Source of the DNA: Chryseobacterium tructae
GTDB taxonomy: Bacteria; Bacteroidota; Bacteroidia; Flavobacteriales; Weeksellaceae
Direction: 5' to 3'
Length of the DNA: 64,000 bases
NCBI RefSeq assembly: GCF_030409875.1
Contig: NZ_JAUFQR010000001.1
Location: forward strand, 558,001 to 622,000
In this document: in pieces, positions 1-9,425 of the stretch
How positions within the stretch are numbered: position 1 is the stretch's first letter
How the letters are laid out: the number at the start of each line of letters is the position of its first letter
Translations under genes and position numbers: made by a program
The notes under the pieces: generated by a model
What the model saw: the letters and a program-made list of their open reading frames with translations, nothing else
Database searches by the model: none
Told to the model about the DNA's origin: nothing

Positions 1-1395
1 GATACCAAATTAGGTATGGAAGAACTTACGGCTGATATTCCAAACGTATCTGAAGAAGCTACTAAAGATCTTGACGAGAACGGTATGATCAGAATCGGTG
101 CTGAAGTGAAGCCTGGAGATATCATGATTGGTAAAATTACTCCAAAAGGTGAATCTGACCCGACTCCTGAAGAAAAACTTCTTAGAGCAATCTTTGGTGA
201 TAAAGCTGGTGATGTAAAAGATGCATCACTAAAAGCTGACTCTTCATTAAGAGGAGTTGTTATCAACAAGAAATTGTTCTCTAGAAATATTAAAGACAAA
301 AAGAAAAGAACTGAAGAAAAGCTTAGACTTGAAGAGATTGAAAACACTTACAAGGCTAAATTTGATGAGTTGAGAAACACTTTAATTGAAAAATTAAATA
401 CACTGGTAAGCGGTAAAACTTCTCAAGGGGTACAAAATGACCTTGACGAAGAAATCATCGGTAAAGGTGTGAAATTCACTCACAAATTATTGACTTCAGT
501 TGAAGATTATGTAAACGTTAGTGGTGCAGATTGGACCGTAGATGCTGACAAGAATGAATTGATCAAACAATTGATTCACAATTACAAAATCAAATATAAC
601 GATATCCAAGGGGTTAAAAACCGTGAGAAATTCGCAATTTCAATCGGAGATGAGCTTCCAGCAGGGATCATGAAGTTGGCTAAAGTTTATATCGCTAAGA
701 AACGTAAACTGAATGTAGGGGATAAAATGGCAGGACGTCACGGTAACAAAGGTATCGTTTCAAGAATCGTTCGTGAAGAAGATATGCCATTCCTAGAAGA
801 CGGAACACCAGTAGATATCGTATTGAATCCACTAGGGGTACCTTCTCGTATGAACATCGGACAGATCTATGAAACAGTTCTTGGATGGGCTGGTCAGAAA
901 TTGGGTATGAAGTTCGCTACACCAATTTTTGATGGAGCAACTCTTGATCAGATCACTGAGTATACAGAGAAAGCAGGTCTTCCTAAATTCGGACACACTT
1001 ACCTTTATGATGGTGGAACCGGAGAAAGATTTACACAGGCTGCTACAGTGGGTGTTATCTACATGTTGAAACTAGGACACATGGTTGATGACAAGATGCA
1101 CGCACGTTCTATCGGTCCTTACTCATTGATTACTCAGCAGCCGTTAGGAGGTAAAGCTCAGTTCGGTGGTCAGAGATTCGGAGAGATGGAGGTTTGGGCA
1201 CTTGAAGCATTCGGTGCATCTAACATCTTGAGAGAGATCTTGACAGTGAAGTCGGATGACGTGATTGGTAGAGCAAAAACTTATGAAGCAATTGCTAAGG
1301 GTGAATCTATGCCTGAACCAGGTATCCCAGAATCATTCAATGTATTACTTCACGAGTTACAAGGACTTGGATTAGACGTAAGATTAGAGGAGTAA
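1..1395 (+). CDS. rpoB: DNA-directed RNA polymerase subunit beta, C-terminal part (5' end outside window)
   Basis: This is the last 464 residues of the RNA polymerase beta subunit; the reading frame is open from base 1, so the gene begins upstream of the window. It forms one side of the polymerase catalytic cleft with beta'. Visible family hallmarks are the conserved [15 protein letters not shown] stretch (about bases 725-770), the [14 protein letters not shown] block (about 825-860), and the C-terminal [19 protein letters not shown] block (about 1160-1215) that interlocks with beta'. It ends in a TAA at 1393-1395. rpoC follows on the same strand after 121 bases, the usual rpoBC order. No internal frameshift is seen in this portion. 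Certain assignment. Confidence 0.98.
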   Translation, partial: DTKLGMEELTADIPNVSEEATKDLDENGMIRIGAEVKPGDIMIGKITPKGESDPTPEEKLLRAIFGDKAGDVKDASLKADSSLRGVVINKKLFSRNIKDKKKRTEEKLRLEEIENTYKAKFDELRNTLIEKLNTLVSGKTSQGVQNDLDEEIIGKGVKFTHKLLTSVEDYVNVSGADWTVDADKNELIKQLIHNYKIKYNDIQGVKNREKFAISIGDELPAGIMKLAKVYIAKKRKLNVGDKMAGRHGNKGIVSRIVREEDMPFLEDGTPVDIVLNPLGVPSRMNIGQIYETVLGWAGQKLGMKFATPIFDGATLDQITEYTEKAGLPKFGHTYLYDGGTGERFTQAATVGVIYMLKLGHMVDDKMHARSIGPYSLITQQPLGGKAQFGGQRFGEMEVWALEAFGASNILREILTVKSDDVIGRAKTYEAIAKGESMPEPGIPESFNVLLHELQGLGLDVRLEE

Positions 1396-1475
1396 GATAT
1401 CAGATGTCAGACACAAGATGTCGGACTATGACACTCTAAGAATTTATAATCCTTGAATTTGGAATGATGATTTCG

Positions 1476-1508
1476 TCTGAAATCTGAAATCTGAAATCTA
1501 AAATCTAA
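1476..1508 (+). repeat. Short tandem repeat between rpoB and rpoC
   Basis: The rpoB-rpoC spacer holds three direct copies of a 7-base unit close to tctgaaa, followed by two tctaaaa variants running up to the rpoC start. Further upstream, about 1404-1431, is a second imperfect direct repeat (agatgtcagac / agatgtcggac). A related AT-rich repeat lies between rpoC and the DUF3467 gene. Function unknown. Confidence 0.6.
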
Positions 1509-1516
1509 AAAAAATT

Positions 1517-4500
1517 ATGTCAAATAAAAATAAATCAAGTAGATTTAATAAAATAACCATCGGTTTAGCTTCACCGGAGTCTATTTTACAAGACTCAAGA
1601 GGGGAGGTTTTAAAGCCGGAAACTATTAACTACAGAACTCACAAGCCTGAAAGAGACGGGCTATTCTGTGAGAAAATCTTTGGCCCTGTAAAGGATTACG
1701 AATGTGCTTGTGGTAAATACAAGAGAATTCGTTACAAAGGGATCGTTTGTGACCGTTGTGGAGTAGAAGTTACTGAGAAAAAAGTAAGAAGAGAGAGAAT
1801 CGGGCACATCAACCTTGTAGTTCCAATTGCACACATTTGGTATTTCCGTTCATTACCAAACAAAATCGGATACCTTCTTGGAATTCCTTCTAAGAAATTA
1901 GATATGATCATCTACTATGAAAGATATGTAGTGATTCAACAAGGTATTGCTAAGAAATTAGACGGTTCTGATTTTGAGAACATGGAATTCCTTACAGAAG
2001 AAGAGTACCTTGACATCATGGAAACTCTTCCAATCGAGAACCAATATCTTGATGATTCTGATCCAAACAAATTCATCGCTAAAATGGGTGCTGAAGCAGT
2101 TGAAGAATTATTAAAGAGAATTGATCTTGATGCATTGTCTTTCGACTTGAGACACAAAGCTCATAATGAAGGATCTAAGCAAAGAAGAACTGAAGCTCTT
2201 AAAAGATTGAACGTTGTAGAAGCATTAAGAGGTGCTAATACAAGAATGATCAACAGACCAGAGTGGATGATTATGCGTGTTCTTCCTGTTATCCCACCAG
2301 AACTAAGACCATTAGTTCCATTGGATGGAGGACGTTTCGCAACTTCTGACTTAAATGACCTTTATAGAAGAGTTATTATCAGAAATAACCGTTTGAAGAG
2401 ATTATTGGAGATCAAAGCTCCTGAAGTAATCTTGAGAAACGAGAAGCGTATGCTTCAGGAATCAGTAGATTCATTATTCGATAACACAAGAAAATCTTCT
2501 GCAGTAAAATCTGAATCAAACAGACCATTGAAATCACTTTCTGATTCATTGAAAGGTAAACAAGGTCGTTTCCGTCAGAACCTACTAGGGAAAAGGGTAG
2601 ACTACTCTGCGCGTTCGGTAATTGTTGTAGGACCAAACTTACAGCTTCACGAATGTGGTATTCCTAAGGATATGGCAGCTGAGCTTTACAAACCATTTAT
2701 CATTAGAAAACTAATCGAGAGAGGTATTGTAAAAACAGTAAAATCTGCAAAGAGAATTATCGATAGAAAAGAACCAGTAGTGTATGATATCCTTGAAAAC
2801 GTGATGAAAGGTCACCCTGTTCTATTGAACAGAGCACCTACGCTTCACAGACTGGGTATTCAGGCTTTCCAACCTAAGATGATCGAAGGTAAAGCTATCC
2901 AACTACACCCGTTAGTAACTACGGCCTTCAATGCCGATTTCGATGGTGACCAGATGGCGGTACACTTACCGTTAGGACCAGAAGCGATCCTTGAAGCTCA
3001 GTTATTGATGTTAGGTTCTCAAAATATCTTGAACCCTGCAAACGGTTCTCCAATTACAGTACCATCTCAGGACATGGTTCTTGGTCTTTATTTCATGACT
3101 AAAGAATTAAGCTCTACAGAAGATATGAAAGTAAAAGGAGAAGGTCTTGCTTTCTATTCTCCTGAAGAAGCGGAAATCGCTTATGCAGAAGGTAGAGTTT
3201 CATTAAATGCTAAGGTAAGATGTAGACTACCAATCAAAGAAGATGGTGTAATCGTAACAAGATTGATCGAAACTTCTGTAGGTAGAATCTTATTCAACCA
3301 AATTGTACCTAAGCAAGTAGGATATATCAATGAACTTCTTACTAAGAAATCATTGAGAAATGTAATCGGTAAGATCCTTGCTGATACAGATTTCCCTACA
3401 ACAGTGAAGTTCTTGGATGCTATGAAAGATCTAGGGTATTCAAATGCATTCAAAGGAGGTCTATCATTCTCACTTGGAGATATCGTAGTACCTGTGGAGA
3501 AAAAGCAAATGATTGCTACTTCAATTGAAACTGTAGACGAAATTAGAGCGAACTATAACATGGGTCTAATTACCGATACAGAACGTTATAACCAGGTAAT
3601 CGACGTTTGGACTAATACCAACGCTGGATTAACTGAAATGATCATGAGCAGAATGAAACTGACCAAGGTGGTTTCAACTCTGTATACATGATGCTTGACT
3701 CTGGGGCGAGGGGTTCTAAGGAACAGATCCGTCAGTTGTCAGGGATGAGAGGTTTGATGGCGAAACCGCAAAAAGCTGGTTCTACCGGTGCGGAGATCAT
3801 CGAAAACCCGATCCTTGCAAACTTTAAGGAAGGTCTTTCCATCTTGGAATACTTTATCTCTACCCACGGTGCTCGTAAGGGTCTTGCGGATACCGCACTT
3901 AAGACTGCCGATGCGGGTTACCTAACCAGAAGATTGGTAGACGTTGCACAGGATGTTATCGTTACAGAAGATGACTGTGGAACGCTAAGAGGAACAGAAG
4001 TTACTGCTCTTAAGAAAAATGACGAGATCGTTGAAAGAATCTCTGAAAGAATCTTAGGTAGAGTATCTCTTCATAATATTTATGATCCTGAATCTGATGA
4101 GCTTATTGCAAGTGCAGATCAGGTAATCATTGAAGAATTAGCTAAGAGAATTGAAGAAGCAGGTCTAGAAGCTGTGGAAGTTCGTTCTCCACTTACTTGT
4201 GAAGCTAAGAAAGGTATCTGTGCGAAATGTTACGGTAGAAACTTAGCAACAGGTAAAGTGATCCATATGGGTGAAGCGGTAGGTGTAATTGCAGCACAAT
4301 CAATTGGGGAACCAGGTACTCAGCTTACGTTGAGAACCTTCCACCAAGGGGGTACTGCAGGTAACGTATCAGAAAACCCATCTATCGTTGCAAGAAGAGA
4401 TGGTATCGTAGAAATGGACGAAGTAAGAACAATTACTTCTGAAGATGAAAACGGTAATACAGCTGAGGTTGTAGTGTCTCGTTCAACAGAATTCAGATTA

Positions 4501-5781
4501 GTTGCTGATAATGAGTCTAAAACTCCATTAATGGTAGCTAACGTACCTTACGGATCTATATTATCTGTGAAACCAGGTGATAAAGTGAAGAAAGGTGATA
4601 CAATCTGTAGATGGGATCCGTATAACGCGGTAATCATTGCTGAAACTGCAGGTAAGGTAGAATACGAGGATATTATCCAGGGTATTTCATTCCAACTTGA
4701 AATTGACGAACAAACAGGATTCGAAGAGAAAGTAATCTCTGAATCTAGAAATAAGAAAGCCGTACCTACCTTGAAGGTGGTAGACTCTAAAGGTGTTGAG
4801 CAAAAAGCTTACAACTTACCGGTAGGAGCCCACTTAATGGTAAACGATGGTGAGAAAATTAAGGCTGGTAAAGTTTTAATCAAGATCCCAAGAAAATCTG
4901 CGAAAGCAGGGGATATCACCGGAGGTCTTCCGAGAGTTACCGAATTATTCGAAGCAAGAAACCCTTCAAACCCAGCGGTTGTTACTGAAATCGACGGGGT
5001 AGTTTCTTACGGGAAAATTAAGAGAGGTAACCGTGAACTTATTGTTGAAGCTAAAACTGGAGAAAGAAAAATTTACTTAGTTAAATTATCTAACCAGATC
5101 TTGGTACAGGAGAATGACTTCGTGAGAGCTGGTTCGCCACTTTCTGATGGTTCTATTACTCCAGACGATATCTTGAGAATTAAAGGCCCAACAGCTGTTC
5201 AGGAATACTTAGTAAACGAGATCCAAGAAGTTTACCGTCTACAGGGGGTAAAAATCGACGACAAGCACTTCGAAATCATCGTAAGACAGATGATGACAAA
5301 AGTATCTATCGTGGATGGAGGTGATACTCAATTCCTTGAAGGAGCTCTTGAGCACAAGTATGATTTCCTAGAAGAAAACAACAGAGTATTCGGTCTTAAA
5401 GTAGTAGTAGAAGCTGGTGATTCTAAAGAATTCAGCCCAGGTCAGATGATTACTGCAAGAGAATTAAGAGATGAAAACTCTAAACTGAGACGTGAAGATC
5501 AAAACTTGGTAGAAGTGAGAGAAGCTCTTCCTGCTACAGCAACGCCTGTATTGCAAGGTATTACAAGAGCCGCTCTTCAGACTAAGTCATTCATGTCTGC
5601 AGCATCATTCCAGGAAACAACTAAGGTTCTTAACGAGGCAGCAGTTGCTGGTAAAGTAGATAATCTTGGAGGTCTTAAAGAAAATGTAATTGTAGGTCAC
5701 AGAATCCCTGCAGGTACAGGTCTTAAAGAGTATCAGAATGTTATCGTAGGTTCTAAGAAAGAATTCGAAGACCTTAACTAA
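1517..5781 (+). CDS. rpoC: DNA-directed RNA polymerase subunit beta' (single-base frameshift near 3656-3660 in this sequence)
   Basis: Beta' subunit of RNA polymerase, carrying the catalytic Mg-binding loop. In the first frame the N-terminal zinc finger is C63, C65, C78, C81 and the catalytic NADFDGD motif is at residues 472-478. That frame runs to a stop at 3689-3691. The protein then continues in the next frame from the GAC codon at 3661 ([18 protein letters not shown]...), including the second Cys cluster ([11 protein letters not shown]) and the normal C-terminus at 5781. Adding one A to the A-run at 3656-3658 (aaact to aaaact) restores one frame of 1421 residues, a normal length for this phylum. 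Because rpoC is essential and the rest is well conserved, a missing base in the sequence is far more likely than a real null allele; a split subunit is a remote alternative. Confidence 0.95.
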
Positions 5782-5790
5782 AATTAATGA

Positions 5791-5845
5791 TTTGAAATTT
5801 GGGATTTGAAATTATTTTTATATTTTCACAATCTCAAATTTCGAA
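5791..5845 (+). repeat. AT-rich inverted repeat between rpoC and DUF3467 gene
   Basis: Arms 5791-5806 (tttgaaatttgggatt) and 5830-5845 are reverse complements except for two positions that would form G:U pairs in RNA. There is no T-run after it, so it is a weak candidate for a terminator. It could be an mRNA processing or stability hairpin, or just a low-complexity spacer like that upstream of rpoC. Confidence 0.5.
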
Positions 5846-5868
5846 TTTTAAAAACATAATTTATAACA

Positions 5869-6174
5869 ATGGACAACAATCAAAATCCACAAGACGGAAA
5901 CATCAACATCGAATTAAACGAAATGGTAGCTGCTGGTATCTATGCTAATTTAGCTTTAGTAAACCACTCTCCATCTGAATTTGTAGTAGACTTTATTCAG
6001 TTGATGCCAGGTGTTCAGCAAGCTAAAGTAAGATCAAGAGTAATTCTTGCTCCACTTCACGCTAAAAGAGTATTAAATGCTCTTCAACAGAACATCGCTA
6101 ACTACGAGCAGCAGTTTGGAGAAATCAAAGAAGTTGAGCCTTTCGTATTAGGAGGAAACAACGTACAAGCTTAA
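5869..6174 (+). CDS. DUF3467 domain-containing protein
   Basis: A 101-residue cytosolic protein of the DUF3467 family. It has a polar, Asn-rich N-terminus, then the conserved core IYANLALVNHSPSEFVVDF at about residues 25-43 and a VRSRVILAPLHAKRVLNAL segment at about 56-74. There is no signal peptide or membrane segment. It follows rpoC by 87 bases on the same strand and ends just before a strong terminator, so it is probably the last gene of the rpoBC transcript. Placement after rpoC is common in Bacteroidota. The biochemical role is unknown; the family assignment is by motif recognition and is fairly secure. Confidence 0.9.
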   Translation: MDNNQNPQDGNINIELNEMVAAGIYANLALVNHSPSEFVVDFIQLMPGVQQAKVRSRVILAPLHAKRVLNALQQNIANYEQQFGEIKEVEPFVLGGNNVQA

Positions 6175-6198
6175 GATTTTTCTTACAATAAAATAAGA

Positions 6199-6228
6199 AT
6201 GCCCTGGTGAAAACCGGGGCATTTTTTA
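6199..6228 (+). terminator. Rho-independent terminator after the rpoBC-DUF3467 unit
   Basis: Stem atgccctgg (6199-6207) and ccggggcat (6214-6222) with one G:U pair, a six-base loop, then a run of six T within 6222-6228. This ends the rpoB-rpoC-DUF3467 transcript. Confidence 0.9.
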
Positions 6229-6348
6229 TTACATATTACTACTAATATTATGAGTTTTTTTAATAGTAAAATATACACATCCATGACTTTTTAAATATTG
6301 TTTGTTTATTGATGACTATCTTTTTTATAAATGATTTGTCCTATTGTT

Positions 6349-6356
6349 TATATTTG
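6349..6356 (+). promoter_or_regulatory. Putative -7 promoter element for the Crp/Fnr regulator gene
   Basis: TATATTTG matches the Bacteroidota TAnnTTTG element 27 bases before the ATG at 6383. No TTG at the normal 17-23 base spacing is present upstream, so the promoter is only partly supported. Confidence 0.45.
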
Positions 6357-6382
6357 TTGTAAAATATTGATAGAAAAAGGAT

Positions 6383-7030
6383 ATGAGCAATCAATTTATT
6401 ATTCAGAAATTCGGTTTTCTGGGAAAAGATTTTATGGATGAGCTACGGAAGCATTCTGTTTTAACAGAAATAAAGTCTAAAACCGAAATTATAAGAGAAG
6501 GACAAAAAAATAAATATGTGCCTTTTTTAATTAAAGGATCCATAAAAGTTTTTACACTTAATGATGGAAGAGAATTAATCTATTACTATATTAAAGAAAG
6601 TGATAGCTGTCTGATGACCTTTTCATCTATTTTTACAGATTATATAAGCAGGGTATATGCTGTGGCTGAAGAAGATTCTGAAGCTTTGCTCGTTCCTGTT
6701 TCCATTATGCATAATTGGTTATTGAAGTTTCCTGAAATCAATAAATTATTTTATCGTGAATATGACAAACGGTTTTCAGAAGTAATGAATATGGTAAATG
6801 ACGCTGTTTTCCATCGCCTGGATAAAAGAGTTCTTAATTATATCAAACAACAAATTTCTGCTACCGGAAATAATCCCATAAAGATTACCCATAGAGAAAT
6901 TGCCAATAATCTTGGGACGTCTAGAGAAGTAGTAAGCAGGGTTTTGAAAAAAATTGAAAGCGATGGTGATATTTTGCAAACAAAAGAAGGAATAAAAATC
7001 GCTGTAAATGAAAATGTTAGATTAATCTAA
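6383..7030 (+). CDS. Crp/Fnr family transcriptional regulator
   Basis: A 215-residue cytosolic regulator with an N-terminal cyclic-nucleotide-binding-like beta barrel (about 1-125), a dimerisation helix (about 115-150) and a C-terminal Crp-type winged helix-turn-helix (about 165-200; ITHREIANNLGTSREVVSRVLKKI). It has only one cysteine (Cys76 in SDSCLMTF), so it lacks the N-terminal Cys cluster of oxygen-sensing Fnr; the signal may be haem, NO, redox or a nucleotide. It lies directly upstream of a co-oriented set of exported proteins whose promoter carries a Crp-like palindrome (7083-7098), so it probably controls that set. The family is certain, the ligand unknown. Confidence 0.93.
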   Translation: MSNQFIIQKFGFLGKDFMDELRKHSVLTEIKSKTEIIREGQKNKYVPFLIKGSIKVFTLNDGRELIYYYIKESDSCLMTFSSIFTDYISRVYAVAEEDSEALLVPVSIMHNWLLKFPEINKLFYREYDKRFSEVMNMVNDAVFHRLDKRVLNYIKQQISATGNNPIKITHREIANNLGTSREVVSRVLKKIESDGDILQTKEGIKIAVNENVRLI

Positions 7031-7082
7031 TTTATTTTGTTTTAAAACTTTTTGATTTATGATTGATAAAAACGATTTACTT

Positions 7083-7098
7083 GGTGACTTTTATCACA
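7083..7098 (+). promoter_or_regulatory. Crp/Fnr-like operator upstream of the DUF5777-cytochrome operon
   Basis: GGTGA-N6-TCACA differs at one outer base from the TGTGA-N6-TCACA consensus of the Crp/Fnr superfamily. Its centre (about 7090.5) is about 34 bases upstream of the centre of a TAgaTTTG element at 7121-7128. If transcription starts about 7 bases after that element's centre, the site sits near -41, the class II activator position. The likely binder is the regulator encoded just upstream. Confidence 0.7.
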
Positions 7099-7120
7099 TA
7101 TTTTTGAATTGATAACACGA

Positions 7121-7128
7121 TAGATTTG
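7121..7128 (+). promoter_or_regulatory. -7 promoter element of the DUF5777-cytochrome operon
   Basis: TAGATTTG fits TAnnTTTG exactly. The nearest TTG (7104-7106) is only 14 bases upstream, too close for a good -33 element, which fits a promoter that depends on the activator site at 7083-7098. Confidence 0.6.
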
Positions 7129-7156
7129 TTATATCATAATTTAATACAATTGTTAT

Positions 7157-7999
7157 ATGACAAAAGCTCTCTTGTTTTTATCGGTGTTTTCATCAGTTTT
7201 TGCCTTTGCACAGGAAGATCTGCTGAAGGATATTGATACTATTAAATCCAATACAGATACCTCACAGCCTGCATTCAAAGCATTGCAGATTGTAACCGGG
7301 CAATCTACTAAACTTGCTGCCAAGAAAGAATGGTACATGGTTGTTGCACACCGATTTGGTGATGTAAGCGCAGGGTTTAAAGATTTTTTCGGACTAGATA
7401 ATGCTTCCACTAAGCTGGGAGCAATCTATGGAGTTACAGATGCCATATCCTTAAGTTTATCCAGGGAAACCAATATGAAAACTTTTGAAGGGGGCATAAA
7501 GTATAGATTGGTAAAACAAAATGAGAGTTTTCCGTTAGATATTGTAGGTTATCATGTGATGGGTGTCAATACCGCTTTTGATAAAGATACCTATCCCTAT
7601 CTTAAATTCAATGACAGACTCTCTTATCTTACACAAGCTCTTATATCCAGAAGGTTCAGTGATAAATTTTCATTGCAGTTTACCCCTTCATATGTACATA
7701 AAAATCTTTACGAACCTACTATAGAAGATAAAAACCAGTTTTTAGCAGGCTTAGGTGGGCGTTATAAAATTTCAAAAAGAATTTCTGTAAATGCAGAATA
7801 TTTTGTGAATTTTGACAATCACAGTTTCTATAAAAATCCTTTGTCTTTAGGTCTTGATATAGAGACAGGAGGTCATGTTTTCCAGCTTTTATTCACGAAC
7901 TCCCAGATCAATTCAGATATCGGATATCTTACCAATGCATCCGGAAATTGGGGGAAGGGACACATTTTCTTTGGGTTTAATCTTTACAGAGTTTTTTAA
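7157..7999 (+). CDS. DUF5777 family beta-barrel protein
   Basis: A 280-residue outer-membrane-type protein. Residues 1-18 form a signal peptide (FAFAQ cleavage region) and the rest alternates short amphipathic strands, ending in an aromatic C-terminus (FGFNLYRVF) typical of beta barrels. The block VVAHRFGDVSAGFKDFFGLDNAS (about 62-84, split here for description) is the hallmark of the DUF5777 family, which often accompanies small c-type cytochromes and YceI proteins in Bacteroidota. It is the first gene of a co-oriented set reaching 10175; the next gene starts one base after its stop. The substrate is unknown. Confidence 0.85.
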   Translation: MTKALLFLSVFSSVFAFAQEDLLKDIDTIKSNTDTSQPAFKALQIVTGQSTKLAAKKEWYMVVAHRFGDVSAGFKDFFGLDNASTKLGAIYGVTDAISLSLSRETNMKTFEGGIKYRLVKQNESFPLDIVGYHVMGVNTAFDKDTYPYLKFNDRLSYLTQALISRRFSDKFSLQFTPSYVHKNLYEPTIEDKNQFLAGLGGRYKISKRISVNAEYFVNFDNHSFYKNPLSLGLDIETGGHVFQLLFTNSQINSDIGYLTNASGNWGKGHIFFGFNLYRVF

Positions 8000-8000
8000 T

Positions 8001-8348
8001 ATGAAAAAAGCAATATATATACTAGCCCTATCATTTGCAGCCATCATTACTGCCTGTGAAAGCAGAACCTACGAAGAGATTTCTGAAAATACTCCCATCG
8101 TATTGCCTGTAAAATATACAACGGATATAAAACCGATTATGGATAACAATTGCATTGGCTGTCATTCTGCAGGAAGTTTTAAACCATTAGCCACTTATGA
8201 TCAGGTGAAAAATAATATAGATGGGATCTTAGACCGGATTCAAAGAGCAAACGGAGATCAGGAAAAAATGCCTAAAGGAGGTTCTTTGTCTGCTACTCAG
8301 ATTAATACTTTCATTAAATGGAAAGCTGATGGATTAACTGAAAACTAA
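8001..8348 (+). CDS. Haem c-binding lipoprotein (small c-type cytochrome domain)
   Basis: A 115-residue exported protein with a lipoprotein signal (IITAC, lipidated Cys19). It has one haem-attachment motif C51-I-G-C54-H55 and a distal Met90 in KMPKGG that could be the second axial ligand, so it can carry one haem c. The ATG at 8001 is chosen because it follows the previous stop by one base and gives a proper lipobox; upstream in-frame starts overlap the barrel gene. It probably passes electrons in the periplasm, perhaps with the neighbouring YceI protein. The redox partner is not identified. Confidence 0.88.
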   Translation: MKKAIYILALSFAAIITACESRTYEEISENTPIVLPVKYTTDIKPIMDNNCIGCHSAGSFKPLATYDQVKNNIDGILDRIQRANGDQEKMPKGGSLSATQINTFIKWKADGLTEN

Positions 8349-8358
8349 AAAAATTGAT

Positions 8359-8901
8359 ATGAAAAAACTAACACTATTTGGAGTATTCCTGTTTTTTGCC
8401 GGGTACACTTCAGCTCAGAAATACAGCTCTAAAACAGGTAAACTCACATTTGAAGCATCTGTACCTCTTTTTGATGATATTTATGCTCAAGATGACGCTA
8501 ATATGGTTATCCTTAATGCCGATACCGGAGAGATGGCCTCAGTTTCAGTTGTTAAAAACTTCCATTTTAAAACCAAATTGATGGAAGAACACTTCAATGA
8601 AAGCTATGCCGAATCCTCCAAATTTCCTAAAACCACATTTAAAGGGAAAATTGCAGGCTTTGACAAATCAAAATTGACTGCCAGCCCACAAAAGTATACT
8701 GTTCAAGGAACTTTAAACTTTCATGGAGTAGATAAAGCAATAACCTCAGCTGCTTCAATATATACAAAAGATGGAAAAATTTATATGCAGGGAAACTTTG
8801 TTGCAAAACCAGCCGATTATAAAGTAACAATTCCTAAAATGGTTACCAAAAAAATTGCCGAGAATGTAAATGTTGAATATAACTATATACTGGTAAAATG
8901 A
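8359..8901 (+). CDS. YceI family periplasmic protein
   Basis: A 180-residue secreted protein with a signal peptide (residues about 1-19, ending TSAQ) followed by a YceI-type lipocalin-like barrel. Typical features are the ESSKFPKTTFKGKI segment (about 75-88) and the VQGTLNFHGVDKAI segment (about 114-127). YceI proteins bind isoprenoid or other long hydrophobic ligands and often sit beside cytochromes. It starts 10 bases after the cytochrome gene and overlaps the ankyrin gene by four bases, so the genes are co-transcribed. The ligand is unknown. Confidence 0.9.
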   Translation: MKKLTLFGVFLFFAGYTSAQKYSSKTGKLTFEASVPLFDDIYAQDDANMVILNADTGEMASVSVVKNFHFKTKLMEEHFNESYAESSKFPKTTFKGKIAGFDKSKLTASPQKYTVQGTLNFHGVDKAITSAASIYTKDGKIYMQGNFVAKPADYKVTIPKMVTKKIAENVNVEYNYILVK

Positions 8902-9422
8902 AAAATCTGATTATAACAATAAGTATTTTCCTGGGATCTTTATTGTTTGCTCAGGAGAAAGCGAAATCAATATTTGATATTGCCAGAAGTGGAACAGTTT
9001 CAGAAGTAAAGGAATTAATGAAACAGAATCCTGATATTATCAATCAAACTAATGAAGGAGGTTTCTCACCTCTTATTTTGGCTTGTTACAGAGGAAATGT
9101 AGAAGTAGCAGAATTTTTAATGGATCATGTAAAGGATGTAAACTATAAAAGTAAAGAAGGAACAGCATTAGCAGGACTCTCTGTGAAATACAACAAAAAG
9201 CTGGTAGAAGATTTATTAAAGAAAAATGCAGATCCTAATATTGCAGATGATACAGGCTCTACACCACTGTTTTGGGCGGTAAAGTTTGGCAATAAAGAAT
9301 TAATTGAGCTTTTGCTTAAATATAAAGCAGACAAATCAATAAAAGACTCAATGGGAATGACCCCTTTTGAATATGCCTTACAAACGCATAAAGAAGAAAT
9401 TATTAACATCTTAAAAAAATGA
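8898..9422 (+). CDS. Secreted ankyrin-repeat protein
   Basis: A 174-residue protein with a signal peptide (about 1-18, LLFAQ) and roughly four ankyrin repeats (about 23-170), each showing helix-turn-helix spacing such as GGFSPLILACYRGNVEVAEFL and GSTPLFWAVKFGNKELIELLL. Ankyrin repeats mediate protein binding. Its ATG overlaps the stop of the YceI gene (ATGA), a sign of translational coupling. It may scaffold or protect partners of the exported redox set; the binding partner cannot be read from sequence. Confidence 0.88.
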   Translation: MKNLIITISIFLGSLLFAQEKAKSIFDIARSGTVSEVKELMKQNPDIINQTNEGGFSPLILACYRGNVEVAEFLMDHVKDVNYKSKEGTALAGLSVKYNKKLVEDLLKKNADPNIADDTGSTPLFWAVKFGNKELIELLLKYKADKSIKDSMGMTPFEYALQTHKEEIINILKK

Positions 9423-9425
9423 CGC

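Noticed and set aside
6335..6356. Complete -33/-7 promoter for the Crp/Fnr gene
   Set aside because: The only nearby TTG is 10 bases from the -7 element, too close to be a -33 element; only the -7 is kept.
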